Shown in pieces: positions 35,601-55,600 of a DNA stretch of 64,000 nt. The notes under the pieces were generated by a model. It was not told where the DNA came from. It was given only the letters and a program-made list of their open reading frames with translations, and did no database searches. A program made the translations under genes and the position numbers. Numbering within the stretch: the stretch's first letter is position 1; each line of letters starts with the position of its first letter. Origin of the DNA: Caenorhabditis remanei. Its lineage: Eukaryota > Nematoda > Chromadorea > Rhabditida > Rhabditidae. The stretch covers positions 14,756,001 through 14,820,000 of the forward strand of contig NC_071328.1 of the NCBI RefSeq assembly GCF_010183535.1, given 5' to 3'.

Positions 35601-38600
35601 GAAATTTTTTTTTCCTCCAAGTGTCGATTTACAAGCTCCTTCCTACCGTATCCTCATATAAGGCCTAACTTTTTTGAATGCTGGTGGCCTAGAAAATTCC
35701 TAGTCCCCCTAATTATTTAATTTGAAAAAAAATTATTCCAGGTGCGAACAAGAGTGCGGCGAGGAGGCGTGGCGTATCGCGTGCTGCTCAAGAGTCGGAA
35801 AGATCGCTCTGCTCGTGATGTCCATTGTCCTACTGTACTTATTAATATCAGGTATGTAGTCTGATCTTTCAGCAAAAAAAAATTGGGCACAAAAATTTTT
35901 TTTGAAAATTTTTTTTTGAAAATTTTTATTTTATTTCATTAGTTAGTTAATAAGATAATTTTCAGCACTCACACCTTCAGAAGCGCACACAAAACTACAA
36001 GATGTTAACGAGCCGCGGCCGGGCATCAATTTGACGAGGTAAGAGAGGCAAAAGTGTTGAACACCCAAAAAACTCTTGAAAACCCATAAACCCCACCGAA
36101 TAACGCTCTGAAAATGCGGAAAATGAGCTCAGCAACCCCGAAAACCTATATCTAGACCCTAAAAACTTTGATTTTTCTTTTTTTCCAGTTTTTGAAAAAA
36201 TTACCAAATGGCTCAGTGGGATTTTCCACTGCTCACCAATGTCTCAGAAAACTGACCAGGGTTCGAAACCCACCGGTGGTTTTTCTTTTTTGCATAATGT
36301 GAAATAATAGATTTTTATCTCAAAACACTAAAAAACGTTTTGAAAATGCGAAGAATGGACTCTTGACCCCTGAAAACCTACATTTCAACCTAAAAAGTCC
36401 CATTTTTCAGTTTTTTCAAAAAAGGGTTCATATGGTTCAGTGGAATTTTCGCAAGTTTCCACTCGCCAATCTACCAACCAGGGTTCGAATCCCATTGGTG
36501 GCAAACCTTTTTTGTTTTCTTTTTGCAAAGTGTGAAATTGCTCAAAACCTTATTATATCACCTTGAGACATGCTAAAACCAAAATTCTGCCTGCTAGGGG
36601 CAGAAATCTTCAAAAAACAGCGAAACGGGCTTCAAAATAGGTTAACAATGCGAAAAATGAGCTCAGAAACCCTGAAAACCTATATCTAGACCCGATTTTC
36701 GCAGGTATCAAAAAATGATCAAATGGCTCAGTGGGATTTTCCACGACACCCCATGTCTCAGAAAACTGACCAGGGTTCGACCCCCACCGGTGGTTTTTCT
36801 TTTTTGCATAATGTGAAATACCATAAAAAGCAAGAAATTGACATAAAAACTATTAAAAACACGGAAAATTTGGGTTTTCGTAAATCCACCCCCGTAAATC
36901 TACACCTAAAACTTGAAAACCTTTAAAAGTCGGTATTTTTGTCATTTTTGGATTCAAATAGGGGTAAAAAACGATGAAAAATTCAATTCTAATGTTAAAA
37001 ATTAAAAATTCGACTAGGAAAACTTGGTTTTCACCCAATTTTTTTGAAAAACTGAAAAAATGTTAAAAACGCGCCGACGACGCGCCAGCGAGTGGTTTTT
37101 ACCCTTTTTTTGACTGATGTAGGGGTAAAAATGTTGAAAATTTTTCCAGAGCCAACCAAGTACTCACCTCCCTCTGCGACGCGTACGAACGTGGCGATGT
37201 GTCTGGCGACTCGTGTAATCGACTGTGTTACGATAGGAATTGGTTGGTCACCGACTTCTACGAGGGACACAAGACTGTTGTGATAGTCAAGGTAGGAGTT
37301 TTTAGGTTTGGCTGTGTAGATCAAAACTAGGGCTACATTTTTGTAGTTGACAGTTTTTTGATAGCTCCGCCCACTTTTGAGAAACATACCGTCTAAGTTA
37401 TAGCGACAATTTTGTCAGTGTAAATTGTGTAAATTGGGAAAGTAATGTTTGAGATCCCGCCACGGTTTCAGGTGTTGACAGTCGGTTTTGAAATTTAGTT
37501 TGTTTTGTAGATCAAAACTAGGGCTCTATTTTTGCAGTTGACAACTTTTTGCTAGCTCCGCCCACTTTTGAGATATGCTCCTTTAAAGATAGCACACTCT
37601 CTCTTTCTCGCTCTCTTTGGTACCTATCTTTGAAGGCGCATATCTCAAAAGTGGGCGGAGCTAGAGAGAAACCGTCAACTACAAAAATGCAGCCCTAGGT
37701 TTGATCTACAAGGTCCAGTAAACCAAAAACACGAAAAACCAAAAATTTGCAAAAATTGATCTCGGGCGGGATCGAACCCTGGTACCTATTCTCACTGGTC
37801 ACCTTACCCGTGACCACTGGGTTCCCTTGGTCAAAAACCGAAATTTTCAACGGAAAAACATGGTTTTAAGGGTTTTCTGAGTGAATTTTTGTGATTTTTA
37901 TGTGATTTTGATGCTGAAAACATGTTTTTTGGTAAGATTTCGTCAGTTTTAGCACTTTTTCCAAAAAGTCAAAATTTTGAAATTTTCTACTTCAAAGATG
38001 TTTCTTTAAAGGCGCATATCTCAAAAGTGGGCGGAGCTATCAAAAAGTGGTCAACTACAAAAATGTAGCCCGATTCTTAAGCTATTTAACTTAAAACCTA
38101 TATTTTCCAGGATGGCGGCCAATCGGCAGTCTACAAATCGACAAAACCATTCATGGAGCAATTCTCGGAGCCAAAAGAGCATCTGACGGATTCCGAATTC
38201 TCGGATCGAGTGGTGGATGTGGTGAACGATGAGTTACGGCTCGGATGGCCTAAACACTACAGTAGGCATTTGATGGAGACAGTCTGGCCGACGTTGCTCA
38301 GAACAAAAGGCGCCGGGATGTCCGCGGCGGATAGGCGGAGCCTATGGGCACTTTTGAACCAGCCAGAATTCATTCTCTTTCGAGTATTGCCACTGACACG
38401 TGTCACACCGAAATTGATAGGCACTTGTGGTCACATGTATCAGACGGAATCGTTGGTCGCTTTTAAAATGAAAGGATATTATACGAATCTCAAAGCGAAG
38501 ATACTCGTTCACGTGATGGGAACACTCAAATTATTGTACGAGTTCTTGGATGAGCCATTGCAATGGTGTGATGTTAGATTTGATAATTTGGGACTGTCAG

Positions 38601-40914
38601 CGGATTATCCAAAGAGGTGAGTATGTTTTTCTAGTAGATATAAACAAGGGGTGCCTGCGGCGCTAGAATCGTCTGGGGCGCCTTCAGCGCAAAAATGGTT
38701 GCATTGGTGGGAAGGGAGGAGAGGATATTGTTGAAACAGTTGAATCTGAAAAGTGGGCGGAGCAAACAAAAAATTGTCAACTTCAAAGTTGTAGATCAAA
38801 ACTAGGGCTTCATTTTTGCAGTTGACGGTTTTTTTATAGCTCCGCCCACTTTGGAGTTATGCGTCTTTAAAGATTGTCTGGAGTGCCTTTGACGCGTTTT
38901 TCTTAAGCGACACTGAATGCTTGATTTTCTTGATTTTCTTGAAAACTAGGTTTTTTACGCTGAATTTCAAGATTTTGACATTGAAAATGTGCTTTTTTAT
39001 GATCAAAAACCGTTTTTTTAGTCCCAAAACTTCCCAACACCCAAACTCTGGCGTGCCTTTGGCGCATTTTTAACCAGCTATCTTTAAAGAGGTATATCTC
39101 AAAAGTGGGTTGAGCTAATAAAAAACTGTCAATTATAAAAAAAGTAGACAATGAATAGGGCTACATTTTTGTAGTTGACTGTTTTTCGATAGCTCCGCCC
39201 ACTTTTGAGATATGCGCCTTTAAAGTTGGAAATTGCCTAAATTACTCATTTTTAAGATCAAAATGTGATTTTTACATCAAAATAACCGGAAATTCCATTT
39301 CTGACGTTAAAAACTATTCAAAACTTAACTTTCATTGTCGGGTACCACATTTTTAGCAAAAACGCGGTTTTTGTGAACTTGTTTTCCACTAGAATATATG
39401 TAAAAACAGCTGAAAAACGCAATTTTTATGTCAAAAGAAAAAAATTCCGTCGAAAATTGAAATTTCTCAAAGTAGGCTTTTTCTGCCACTTTTTTTGTCA
39501 TTTTGAGTTGTAAAATCACATTTTTTAGACCCAAAAAACCTCTTATTTCAAGCAATATAATTTGTTTTAAAGGTTTTTGCAAATATTCAAAAAAAAATGC
39601 AGATTCATGTTATCGAAAAATCTTTTTTTTTCGACGGAATTTTTTAGTTTTAACACTAAAAATGAATTTTACAAAAGAGAAAGTATTGATTTTCCAACCA
39701 GAACCAGCAAAATTCGTCTTAAAATCACATTTCTACCTCATCTGGCGCGAGATTGGCGCGTTTTTTGTTGCCCAATTTCAAAGGCGCATATCTCAAAAGT
39801 GGGCGGAGCTATCAAAAAGTTGTCAACTACAAAAATGTGGCCCCAGACTTGCTCTACAAGAACAAACAATTCGAAAAACGAAAAAATCAAGCATTCAAAA
39901 ACATTGACCCCAAGCGAGATTGACCCCGGTACCTATTCTCACTGTTCACCTAACCACTGGGTCAACAGTTCGTTTTGGGCAAAAATCGACATTTTAAACG
40001 GGAAATCATGGTTTTAGGGGTTTTTCGTGTAAATTTTCGTAATTTTTGTGAAATTTTGATTTTAAAAACATGTCTCCCCCCCTTTTTTTTCAACAATGTT
40101 CTTCAAAAACTGTTTTTTTTGCTAATTTTCAAAAAAATTTTGCAGATTTGTGTTAATGGACGGCGACATGGTGTACACCAAATCGAAGCTAGATTCTTTG
40201 CTAAAAGGCCGCCCATGCGAGACGGATGACGACTGTAAAATTGGTGATTGTACGGCGAGATGCACGTCGAGTATGGTGTGCTCGTCGAGGAGTAACGGCA
40301 ATTTAGAGGTAAGATTACTGTAGTTAGACTCCTGAATCCTGGACCTCTAGTGTTATGGGTTACTGTAGTCAGATCATCTATCCAGGATCCTATGGGTTAC
40401 TGTAGGTGGATCTTGATTTTGGGATTTTTGGGATCCAGGATCCTATAGGGTTACTGTAATGGGTTACTGTAGCCTTCACCAAGACTACAGTACCCCCGAT
40501 CCTGGATCCAAGGTTTTCGATCCTATGGGTTACTGTAAAAGGGTTACTGTAGCCTTCACCAAGACATCAAAACCTGGATCCAAGGATTACTGTAGCTTCA
40601 TTCCTGGATGTATCTGGGTTACTGTAGTCAGATCATCCAACCGGGATCCTATGGGTTACTGTAGGTGGATCTTGACTTTGGGCTTTTTGGGATCCAGGAT
40701 CCTATAGGGTTACTGTAAGGGGTTACTGTAATGGATTACTGTACCTCCATATTTTTTGCAGGTATTCTGCGATAAGCTCGTCAACAAACTCTTCGCCAAT
40801 CAGTGGTCGAAAAATAACAAATATCTGGTCGCGTGTCGAGATACCGGTCGAAATATTACGACAAGATTAAACGAATTGCGGTTAACATGGTCATGGAACT
40901 TGCCGGATGTTTAG
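14671..40914 (+). CDS. DIPK1/FAM69-family ER membrane pseudokinase
   Basis: Eight exons: 14671-14730, 22235-22293, 35742-35851, 35966-36038, 37150-37291, 38111-38616, 40146-40308, 40762-40914 (TAG). Phases agree throughout, giving 421 residues, the usual FAM69 length. The layout is that of a type II protein: cysteine-rich cytosolic segment (C37, C41, C45, C54, C55), one membrane span (about 59-79), then a lumenal kinase-like domain. The conserved motifs are WCDV..DN (about 300-307, the catalytic-loop position) and MDGDMVY (321-327, the DFG position), followed by the family's cysteine cluster CETDDDCKIGDCTARC. Relatives sit in the endoplasmic reticulum, and their activity is uncertain. Introns 1 and 2 (7.5 and 13.4 kb) are full of repeats. 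ATG 14671 is preceded by a 2-codon upstream frame at 14661 and a possible trans-splice acceptor at about 14635. An AATAAA lies at 41806. Confidence 0.9.
14880..15150. repeat. Palindromic module pair (hairpin MITE)
   Basis: An inverted copy of the module (about 14944) and a forward copy (about 15089) face each other across a loop containing TCTCTGCGTCTCTC. The arms extend for about 85 bases, from 'gtagatcaaaa' to 'ctttaaag', and can fold into one hairpin. Confidence 0.75.
15760..17330. repeat. Cluster of SINE-like units, both strands
   Basis: Inverted modules occur at about 15838, 16370 and 16846, forward modules at about 16933 and 17270. tRNA-like cores lie at 16195-16278 (plus) and 17041-17115 (minus). 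The 16846/16933 pair forms a hairpin. The cluster lies in intron 1 of the kinase-like gene. Confidence 0.75.
17340..18005. other. Non-repeat island with TATCGATA cluster
   Basis: This stretch of intron 1 lacks the common modules. Its right half has three perfect TATCGATA palindromes (17664, 17728, 17980) and several TGTCGATA/TTATCGAC half-matches. No exon was recognised. Confidence 0.4.
18010..18450. mobile_element. Mariner-type palindromic MITE, 441 bases
   Basis: The element begins TACAGTACCGCTCAAAAGTA and ends with the reverse complement, TACTTTTGAGCGGTACTGTA. The two halves pair along nearly their whole length, with the centre near 18185-18290 (CACTCCCTAG / CTAGGGAGTG). It has TA ends and no reading frame, as for a non-autonomous Tc1/mariner relative. 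Confidence 0.85.
18800..19860 (+). repeat. SINE-like units
   Basis: Inverted modules occur at about 18876 and 19224 (348 apart), with a plus-strand tRNA-like core at 19055-19132 (TTGGCCGAGGAGTCG; CCAGGGTTCGATTCCGCTTG). A forward module lies at about 19808 after a diverged half unit. Confidence 0.8.
19977..20335 (+). repeat. GC-rich minisatellite, second large array
   Basis: About ten units of the ATTCTAGCGCCGAAGGCACC type, with variant units containing GCGTCACAGGCACG. The flanks ('cctctcctcccttcccaccaatgcaa' before, 'gataagcattctag' after) are shared with the shorter copies near 34.1, 34.5, 38.7 and 46.2 kb, so whole blocks have moved together. Confidence 0.9.
20640..20860. repeat. Palindromic module pair
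   Basis: An inverted module at about 20706 and a forward module at about 20793 have arms running from 'gtagatcaaaa' inward to 'ctttaaag'. The loop is about 35 bases. Confidence 0.75.
21215..21315 (-). repeat. tRNA-derived SINE head
   Basis: On the minus strand the sequence starts GAAGGCGTGGCCAAGTGGCT (tRNA 5' end and A-box) and reaches GGGGGTTCGAA (B-box). The 3' acceptor strand is replaced by T-rich sequence, so a mature tRNA could not form. Confidence 0.6.
21629..21751 (+). CDS. Alternative first exon of the DIPK1/FAM69-like gene
   Basis: ATG plus 41 codons ends exactly in phase 0 at AGAATG|gttagg. This is the same phase as exon 1, so it can join exon 2 (22235) directly and give a 442-residue isoform. 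The encoded segment is basic (GRERRRRSRTNS, RRPFRRLVPLRM), with arginine clusters like those that retain type II proteins in the endoplasmic reticulum. A pyrimidine-rich promoter-like tract lies at 21530-21625. The preceding sequence lacks a usable acceptor in the right phase, which favours a start exon over an internal one. It is 480 bases from exon 2, against 7.5 kb for exon 1, so this may be the main start. Confidence 0.65.
21845..22160. repeat. Inverted pair of tRNA-like sequences
   Basis: A minus-strand tRNA-like copy (21928-21992) and a plus-strand copy (22068-22126: TGGCCGAGTGGTTAAGG, GGTTCAATCC) are arranged head to head. The GC-rich centre encodes no product. It lies between the alternative first exon and exon 2 of the kinase-like gene. 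Confidence 0.7.
23340..23640. repeat. Second inverted pair of tRNA-like sequences
   Basis: A copy of the 21845-22160 element, with the same flanking words ('tcgatcaccca', 'gcaaaaaaat'). It has a minus-strand tRNA-like arm at 23405-23470 and a plus-strand arm at 23543-23612 (TGGCCGAGTGGTTAACG, GGGTTCGATTCC). Neither arm forms an acceptor stem. Confidence 0.7.
24200..25150 (+). repeat. SINE-like units
   Basis: Inverted modules occur at about 24307, 24816 and 25135, with plus-strand tRNA-like cores at 24680-24728 (truncated) and 24985-25048 (CCAGGGTTCGATCCCGCTTG). Confidence 0.75.
25173..25315 (+). CDS. Possible third first exon of the kinase-like gene
   Basis: ATG at 25173 opens 47 codons (starts MPISPPPSGRDYSISV) and ends in phase 2 at AGACG|gtgaga. 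That is the same phase and the same last two bases as exon 2, so it could splice to exon 3 (35742) and place an arginine cluster (WRRRR) just before the cytosolic cysteines. The 3' half is a GA-repeat containing GAGACGCAGA, so the open frame may be chance in a promoter-like tract. Confidence 0.2.
25620..26015 (+). repeat. tRNA-like family 2, two copies
   Basis: Cores at 25632-25702 (TGGTTCAGTGGAATTTTCGC ... GGGTTCGAATCCCATTGGTG) and 25938-26014 (TGGCTCAGTGGGATTTTCC ... GGTTCGACTCCCACCGGTGG). A- and B-box spacing is tRNA-like, but there is no acceptor stem. Confidence 0.7.
28200..29260 (-). repeat. 312-base tandem array carrying tRNA-like family 2
   Basis: Four minus-strand tRNA-like cores start near 28240, 28553, 28865 and 29177. 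The units between are nearly identical, 312 bases apart, which gives the same 61-residue frame at 28618 and 28930 and a related one at 28273. The frames come from the repeat and are not genes. The near identity implies recent duplication. Confidence 0.9.
29330..29660 (+). promoter_or_regulatory. Promoter-like pyrimidine/CA-rich island in intron 2
   Basis: This low-complexity but non-dispersed stretch has a CA run (29450-29462), TCTGCGTCTC at 29611-29620, and an inverted pair (GACGTCTTCT / AGAAGACGTC). It resembles the sequence before the other first exons. No linked exon was found. Confidence 0.25.
29835..29930 (+). repeat. tRNA-like family 2 copy
   Basis: TGGCTCAGTGGAATTTTTGC and CCAGGGTTCGAACCCCACTG are followed by a T-rich tail. 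Confidence 0.7.
30290..30830. repeat. Hairpin module pair and SINE-like unit
   Basis: An inverted module (about 30332) and a forward module (about 30429) form a hairpin. A minus-strand tRNA-like core (30541-30612) follows, then another forward module (about 30770), 341 bases after the previous one. Confidence 0.75.
30860..33545. mobile_element. Large foldback element, about 1.14 kb arms
   Basis: Left arm 30972-32115 and right arm 32305-33449 are near-perfect reverse complements around a 189-base centre. Weaker pairing continues outward (TTCTCTGTAAGACTCGAG near 30875 and again inverted near 33506). The mirrored 77-78 residue frames in the arms (starting MYAALTRQLEITRRSIE) are the same sequence read twice, with small frame differences. 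No transposase was recognised. The family is unknown to me. As part of an intron, the RNA would fold into a long hairpin. Confidence 0.9.
33960..34530. repeat. Two copies of module plus minisatellite block
   Basis: Two related blocks (33960-34295 and 34305-34515) each carry a forward module, an inverted module, the 'cctctcctc' flank and a few minisatellite units (GCGCCGCAGGCACCCCAGAC). Confidence 0.75.
34760..35190 (-). repeat. SINE-like unit
   Basis: Forward modules at about 34793 and 35124 (331 apart) bracket a minus-strand tRNA-like core at 34905-34973. Confidence 0.8.
36200..36810 (+). repeat. tRNA-like family 2, three copies
   Basis: Cores at 36208-36280, 36430-36508 and 36722-36798, all on the plus strand, within intron 4 of the kinase-like gene. 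Each has a TGGCTCAGTGG or TGGTTCAGTGG A-box and a GGTTCGA B-box. Confidence 0.75.
37310..38080. repeat. SINE-like units and hairpin pair
   Basis: Inverted modules (about 37364, 37554) and forward modules (about 37653, 38023) are present. The 37554/37653 pair is a hairpin with a TCTCTCTTTCTCGCTCTC loop. A minus-strand tRNA-like core lies at 37764-37832. All lie in intron 5 of the kinase-like gene. Confidence 0.75.
38645..40000. repeat. Minisatellite piece and SINE modules in intron 6
   Basis: Inverted minisatellite units (38648-38700) are followed by modules at about 38753, 38840, 39110 (diverged), 39190 and 39804. A minus-strand tRNA-like core lies at 39905-39966. Confidence 0.7.
40310..40755. 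repeat. TTACTGTAG / ATCC repeat fills intron 7
   Basis: About fifteen copies of GGGTTACTGTA alternate with 'ggatccaggatcctat' words. The segment fills nearly all of the 453-base intron 7 of the kinase-like gene and matches the family at 7620-8440. Confidence 0.8.
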
Positions 40915-41922
40915 TCGGTTGTTGCAAGTGCGCTCCATTGACAAAAACTCGTTTTTTTGGAAAAACACGTTTTTCTCAAAACTGGGTAAAGCTACCAAAA
41001 AATTTTCAACTACAAAAATGATCTACGTAAAATTTCCTATATTTTACTTTTTTAATTTTGATCTACGCTCAAAATGGGCGGAGTTACCAAGTTTGTGATG
41101 TCTGCGTCTCTCACTCTCTCACTTTCTGACTTGAAAATGCCGTAACTCCGTCCATTTTGAGCGTAGATCAAATTTTTAAAAACCAAACAAATTTAACGTA
41201 GATCATTTTTGTTGTTGACAATTTTTTGGTAACTCCGCCCACTTTTGAGATATCGCTGTTTTTATAGTTTTTGTCAATTGAGCGCAGTTTCTCCACTCCC
41301 CATAACTCGAAAATGGGCGGAGCTACCAGAAAATTGTCAACTACAAAAATAATCCACATAAAATTTCCTATATTTCACTTTTTTAATTTTTGATCTACGC
41401 TCAAAATGGGCGGAGTTACGACGTGTCTCCGTCTCTTCACACTCTCTGCGATTTGAAAACATCGTAACTCCGCCCATTTTGAGCGTAGATCAAAATTTTT
41501 TAAACCAAAATATAGAAAATTTGAAGTAGATAATTTTTGTAATTGACAATTTTTTGGTAACTCCGCCCACTTTTGAGATATAACTGTTTTTGAACCCGGT
41601 GCTTACAATTAGCTAATAGGATTTTGCAATTCTTATCCTCTTTTTTTTGCATAATTTTTGAAATTATCGATTGATTTTTTTGGCGGGTTGATCTACTTTT
41701 TTTGTTATTTGCTCTCATCTGTACCTCTTTTTATGTTACGGGTTCTTGTTGAGAATATCGATTATTTTTTGATTATTTGAAAAATTATTATTTGAAAAAA
41801 AAACAATAAAATTGGAAAATTTTCAAATTTTGAACAGTGGCATCGCTCTAAACACAACTAATTAACCAATTAAGTACTATAATTAGTAGCTAATTACCAT
41901 AATTAGTATACCCGATAAAAAT
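40915..41922. other. Convergent intergenic spacer with module hairpins
   Basis: This is the 3' side of both the kinase-like gene (plus) and the gamma-glutamyltransferase gene (minus). It holds a shortened module (AAAATGGGCGGAGTTAC and inverse) at about 41080, 41145, 41233, 41312, 41404, 41470 and 41560, forming nested hairpins. An AATAAA on the plus strand lies at 41806. No third gene was seen. Confidence 0.6.
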
Positions 41923-52007
<10,085 letters not shown>

Positions 52008-52693
52008 TTAGAATACAATGGGGGGAATCGAGTAGAAAAAGGGTTTTTAGGCCGAAAAATCGGGAAACAAAATGAAATTTGTGTCGCCGATAAGACGGAA
52101 AAGTTTGTAACGCGAAATGAAATGAGATAAGGCGGTGGTTTACAGTGCGAAAGAGGGGAGGAGGTGGCGGGGAAAGTGCGCTCTATTGAGAACACACAGA
52201 GAGAATTCAGTAGTTCTCTTTTATTGGGGGACACGTCTTCAAAATTTCCAGAAGAACACGGATAAGAATCATTTTGGGATTTCTTTGAGGACTACATGAT
52301 AGTTTTTGGAAGAACTGGGAAATATCAGAGAGGTTTGGGATGGAGAGGAGGAGTTGGGTAGAGAGGTTGAAATTATTTTCAGATTTTAACAACTAACGGA
52401 TTTGAAACATAATGACAATATCAACACAACAAAAAGATAGGAAAAATCGATTAAAAATAAGAGAAATTAAACTAAAATAAGGGAAGTTTGGTGGCAAAAA
52501 GAGAAAAAACTGATGATGATGATAGGAGAAGATAAGGAAAAAGAAGAAACAAGCGGGTGGTTGTTAACAGAGTCATTTCAGGAAGGGGAAACAAGATTCG
52601 ATCAAAAAATCGGATGAAAACAGTGTAGTTTTTGAATAAAGTGGTGGGGAAAACGGAGAAATAACCGGGGAAGACACGAATAAGAACAAGAAT
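52008..52693 (-). other. imb-3 3' region and GGT 5' region
   Basis: 687 bases lie between the imb-3 stop and the GGT start, in the same orientation. A minus-strand AATAAA lies at 52220-52225. A GC-richer purine/pyrimidine tract (52130-52200) ends with a GCGCTCTATTGA word. No coding sequence. Confidence 0.5.
52220..52225 (-). terminator. Candidate imb-3 poly(A) signal
   Basis: AATAAA on the minus strand, about 470 bases after the imb-3 stop and about 210 bases before the GGT start codon. Confidence 0.4.
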
Positions 52694-55600
52694 TTATTGT
52701 CCAGTGGTGAGAACTCTTTGAAGGACTCCTTGCAAGTGTTCGTCGATTCCGTCTTGTTGAGCGAATTGTGGGAACGAAGAGTAGATGGTCTTGAGAATTG
52801 TGGCGATGCGAGATTTGGTGTGATTACCGTGCTCGTCGTCGTTGAATGCCTCGTTCGCGATTGAGAGCAAGCCTGGAAATTGAAGAAAATTGGGATTTTT
52901 AGTTGAAAATAGCTCGAAAAAAGCGGTTTTTTGGTTAAAAAACGAGATTTTCACCCGGAAATTGGGATTTTGAGCTAAACATGCCACGAAAAAGGCATTT
53001 TTTTGCTTAAAGTGTGATTTTCATCTGGAAATTGGAATTTTGAGTTAAAAATACCACGAAAAACACCTTTCTGCTTAAAAACCAGATGTTCACATAGAAA
53101 TAAGGGAAAATTGTGATTTTTGAGTAAAAATAACACGAAAAAGGTGGTATTTTGGCTAAAAAGCGAAATTTTCACATGGAAATGGGGGTTTTGAATTGAA
53201 AAATAGCACGAAAAATACGCTTATATGGTCAAAAAAGCGAGATTTTCACTTAGAAATAGGAAAATTGAGGTTTTGAGTTAAAAAAAAAAACCACAAAAAA
53301 GGCGTTTTTTCAGTTAAAAAGAGAGATTTTCACCAAATTTAGCTAAGATTCGATACTTACAGACAGTGAAGATTCTCGACAGATTCTGATTCTCTGCTCC
53401 GAAGAGAGCTGGATCTTGTTTGTCGAACAATTGAGCCAACGCAGAGTAGATGTATGGACTCTCTTCCGTGTCCGAGTATGTTGGCAACCAGCTGAGGAAC
53501 TTCTCGACAACCTAAAATGACATTTGATCCAATTCTAATAGAATTTCCAATTTACCTGTCTGTAAACATCATCTGGAAGTGGCACATTAGCAATAATCTT
53601 CGCGAATGCAGAAATCGCATTCTCCGTGGCGACAGTGCTCTCCTCCGTAGCTCTCGCGTCCTCTCGTTCGATCATCGCAGCCAACGGTTGCAGACAGCTC
53701 AGAATCTCGTTTCTATAATCGTTGATATGCTGATATCTGACAGCCATCACACCGAATCCATAAGCAGCCGCTTGTCTCACTTCCGGATACTCGTCACCCA
53801 ACAACTTGTACATAATCGGAATGAGTTTCGGGAAACGAGTTGGCAAGTGTCCGACACCGTACTCGATGGCGTCATCGAGAAGACACATTCCCCATTGTCT
53901 CTCGAAGTATTGTTTGGATCCCTCGATGAGTTGAACAGCACAATCGAACACGTTGATCATTCCCTCGAAGATGCTCTCCTTGAACTCTTTCATCAGAGAG
54001 TGAGTCAAATCGGAGATTGCTCCAAGGCAAGACGCCTCCAACTCCATGAAGTAATCCAACTCCTCCTTAGCCTCAGCATCGTCGTCATCCTCGTCTTCAG
54101 CTGGACGATCGTTCATTCTCTTTCCGTAATTCTCGAGTTGTTTCAACAAAACCGAGATGATGAGTTTCACCTCCTCTTCGGCGATTCCCTCAGTCTTCAT
54201 AACCTCAATACACGATCCGATGGCGGTCATGAACGAGGCGAGAATCTCGACGTCATCCTCCTCTTCCATTGAAGTCGTCAGCGCCTTCAAGAATTCGCAC
54301 CACAAACGACGTTTGTCAGCGAGCCCTTGCTTCTCAACACAGACCAACAAGAATGGCATAATCTCGGCAGAAGCGGTACGAACACCGTCGTGAAGTCCGA
54401 AATCGAGATTTTTGATGGCAAGCTCGTAGACGTCGACGACGTACGGCATGAAAGCCTCCTTCATTTCCTTGGCGAACGCCACAAGCATATCACAGGCGGT
54501 TGCCTTCTCCTCGAGACCGCTAGTTCTTATTCCGACAGTCTTCTCGCCACCGATTCCGTGGTATTCGACGCCTTCTTCGGTGTCTTGAATGTCTTCGTCT
54601 GGAAAATATGAGAAGTTTAAACAATTATATATAAAATTCATTCTTGCAAGCCGGCGCTTAACTCGCTTCTAACTCAATAATATGAGCTGAAAAACGTACC
54701 AAATGTAGATTTCGGCGATATCTATCTTTCTGATATAATACGGCCAGGGAAAGTACCGAAAAACGCGAAAATGGCCAAAAAAGCCACTCCCGTATTACTT
54801 CAGAAAGATAGATCTCGTTGAGAACTACATTTGGGTACATTTTTCAGCTCATAAGATTAAGTTTGAAGCGAGTTCCAGCCCGGATTGCAAGTATAATGAA
54901 AAATCGTCTCCTCACTATTGAAGATGTTGAAATCTGGACGATAACGAGCGGCACGAAGAACTGGATCCATGACAACAGGAAGGAATGGAGCGAAATCAGC
55001 TCCAAGTATCGAGCAGAAACGGGTCCATGAGCTGATCATATAGCTGTATTGTGGATCGTCGATAGCCAAATCCTTCATTCCATCTCCAAGAAGATTCAAA
55101 ATATCGATGGCTGTAGCGTGAAAGTGTTCTTTTCCAACAGCGTATCCGATGAGTGAGATGCACTCGATAGTCTTTCCTCTCAACTCCTTAAGCTCTCCAA
55201 CATTCTGAAGAATGTGAACAAGATTTGGAATGAGACGAGCGTGATGCTCCTTGAACAACTCCTCGGCGGCTTCCGCGACAGAGGCGATGGCGGTGACAAT
55301 GTTCTCAACGACGACTTGATATCTCTTATCGGACAAACGGTTGAACACAGCGGACAGCACGTTCTCAAGCTTCTGGAGAATGTATGGAAGATATTGTCCA
55401 ATAATGCTCTTCGGGCACTCCTCGGCAAAGTTGACTAATGCAGAAGCAGCGTGAGCACACACACGTGGCACATCAGTTCTATCGAGAGACTCGAGAAGAG
55501 CTGGAATGACGGCGGCGTGGCACTTCTTCTGAAGAGTTGGAGCAAAGTCAGAAGACATTTGTCCGATGGCGTTACACGCGGCGTATTGGACACGTGGATG

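Larger units (their letters stand above)
22294..35741 (+). other. Giant intron 2 of the kinase-like gene
   Basis: This 13.4 kb contains, in order: a promoter-like stretch (22300-22600), a second tRNA-like inverted pair (23340-23640), a GC hairpin (24038-24072) and SINE units (24200-25150). Then come a GA-rich promoter-like island (25150-25450), tRNA-like family 2 copies, an unexplained open stretch (26325-26471), half MITEs (26965-27085), a 312-base tandem array (28200-29260), a pyrimidine/CA-rich island (29340-29650) and more SINE units (30290-30820). The foldback (30860-33545), minisatellites and SINE units (33960-35180) follow, and a pyrimidine tract lies just before exon 3 (35390-35510). 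Confidence 0.7.

Noticed and set aside
35223..35720. 165-residue frame before exon 3 of the kinase-like gene
   Set aside because: Low-complexity Phe/Ser-rich translation of a T-rich intron end. It runs into the exon 3 acceptor region without a matching phase.
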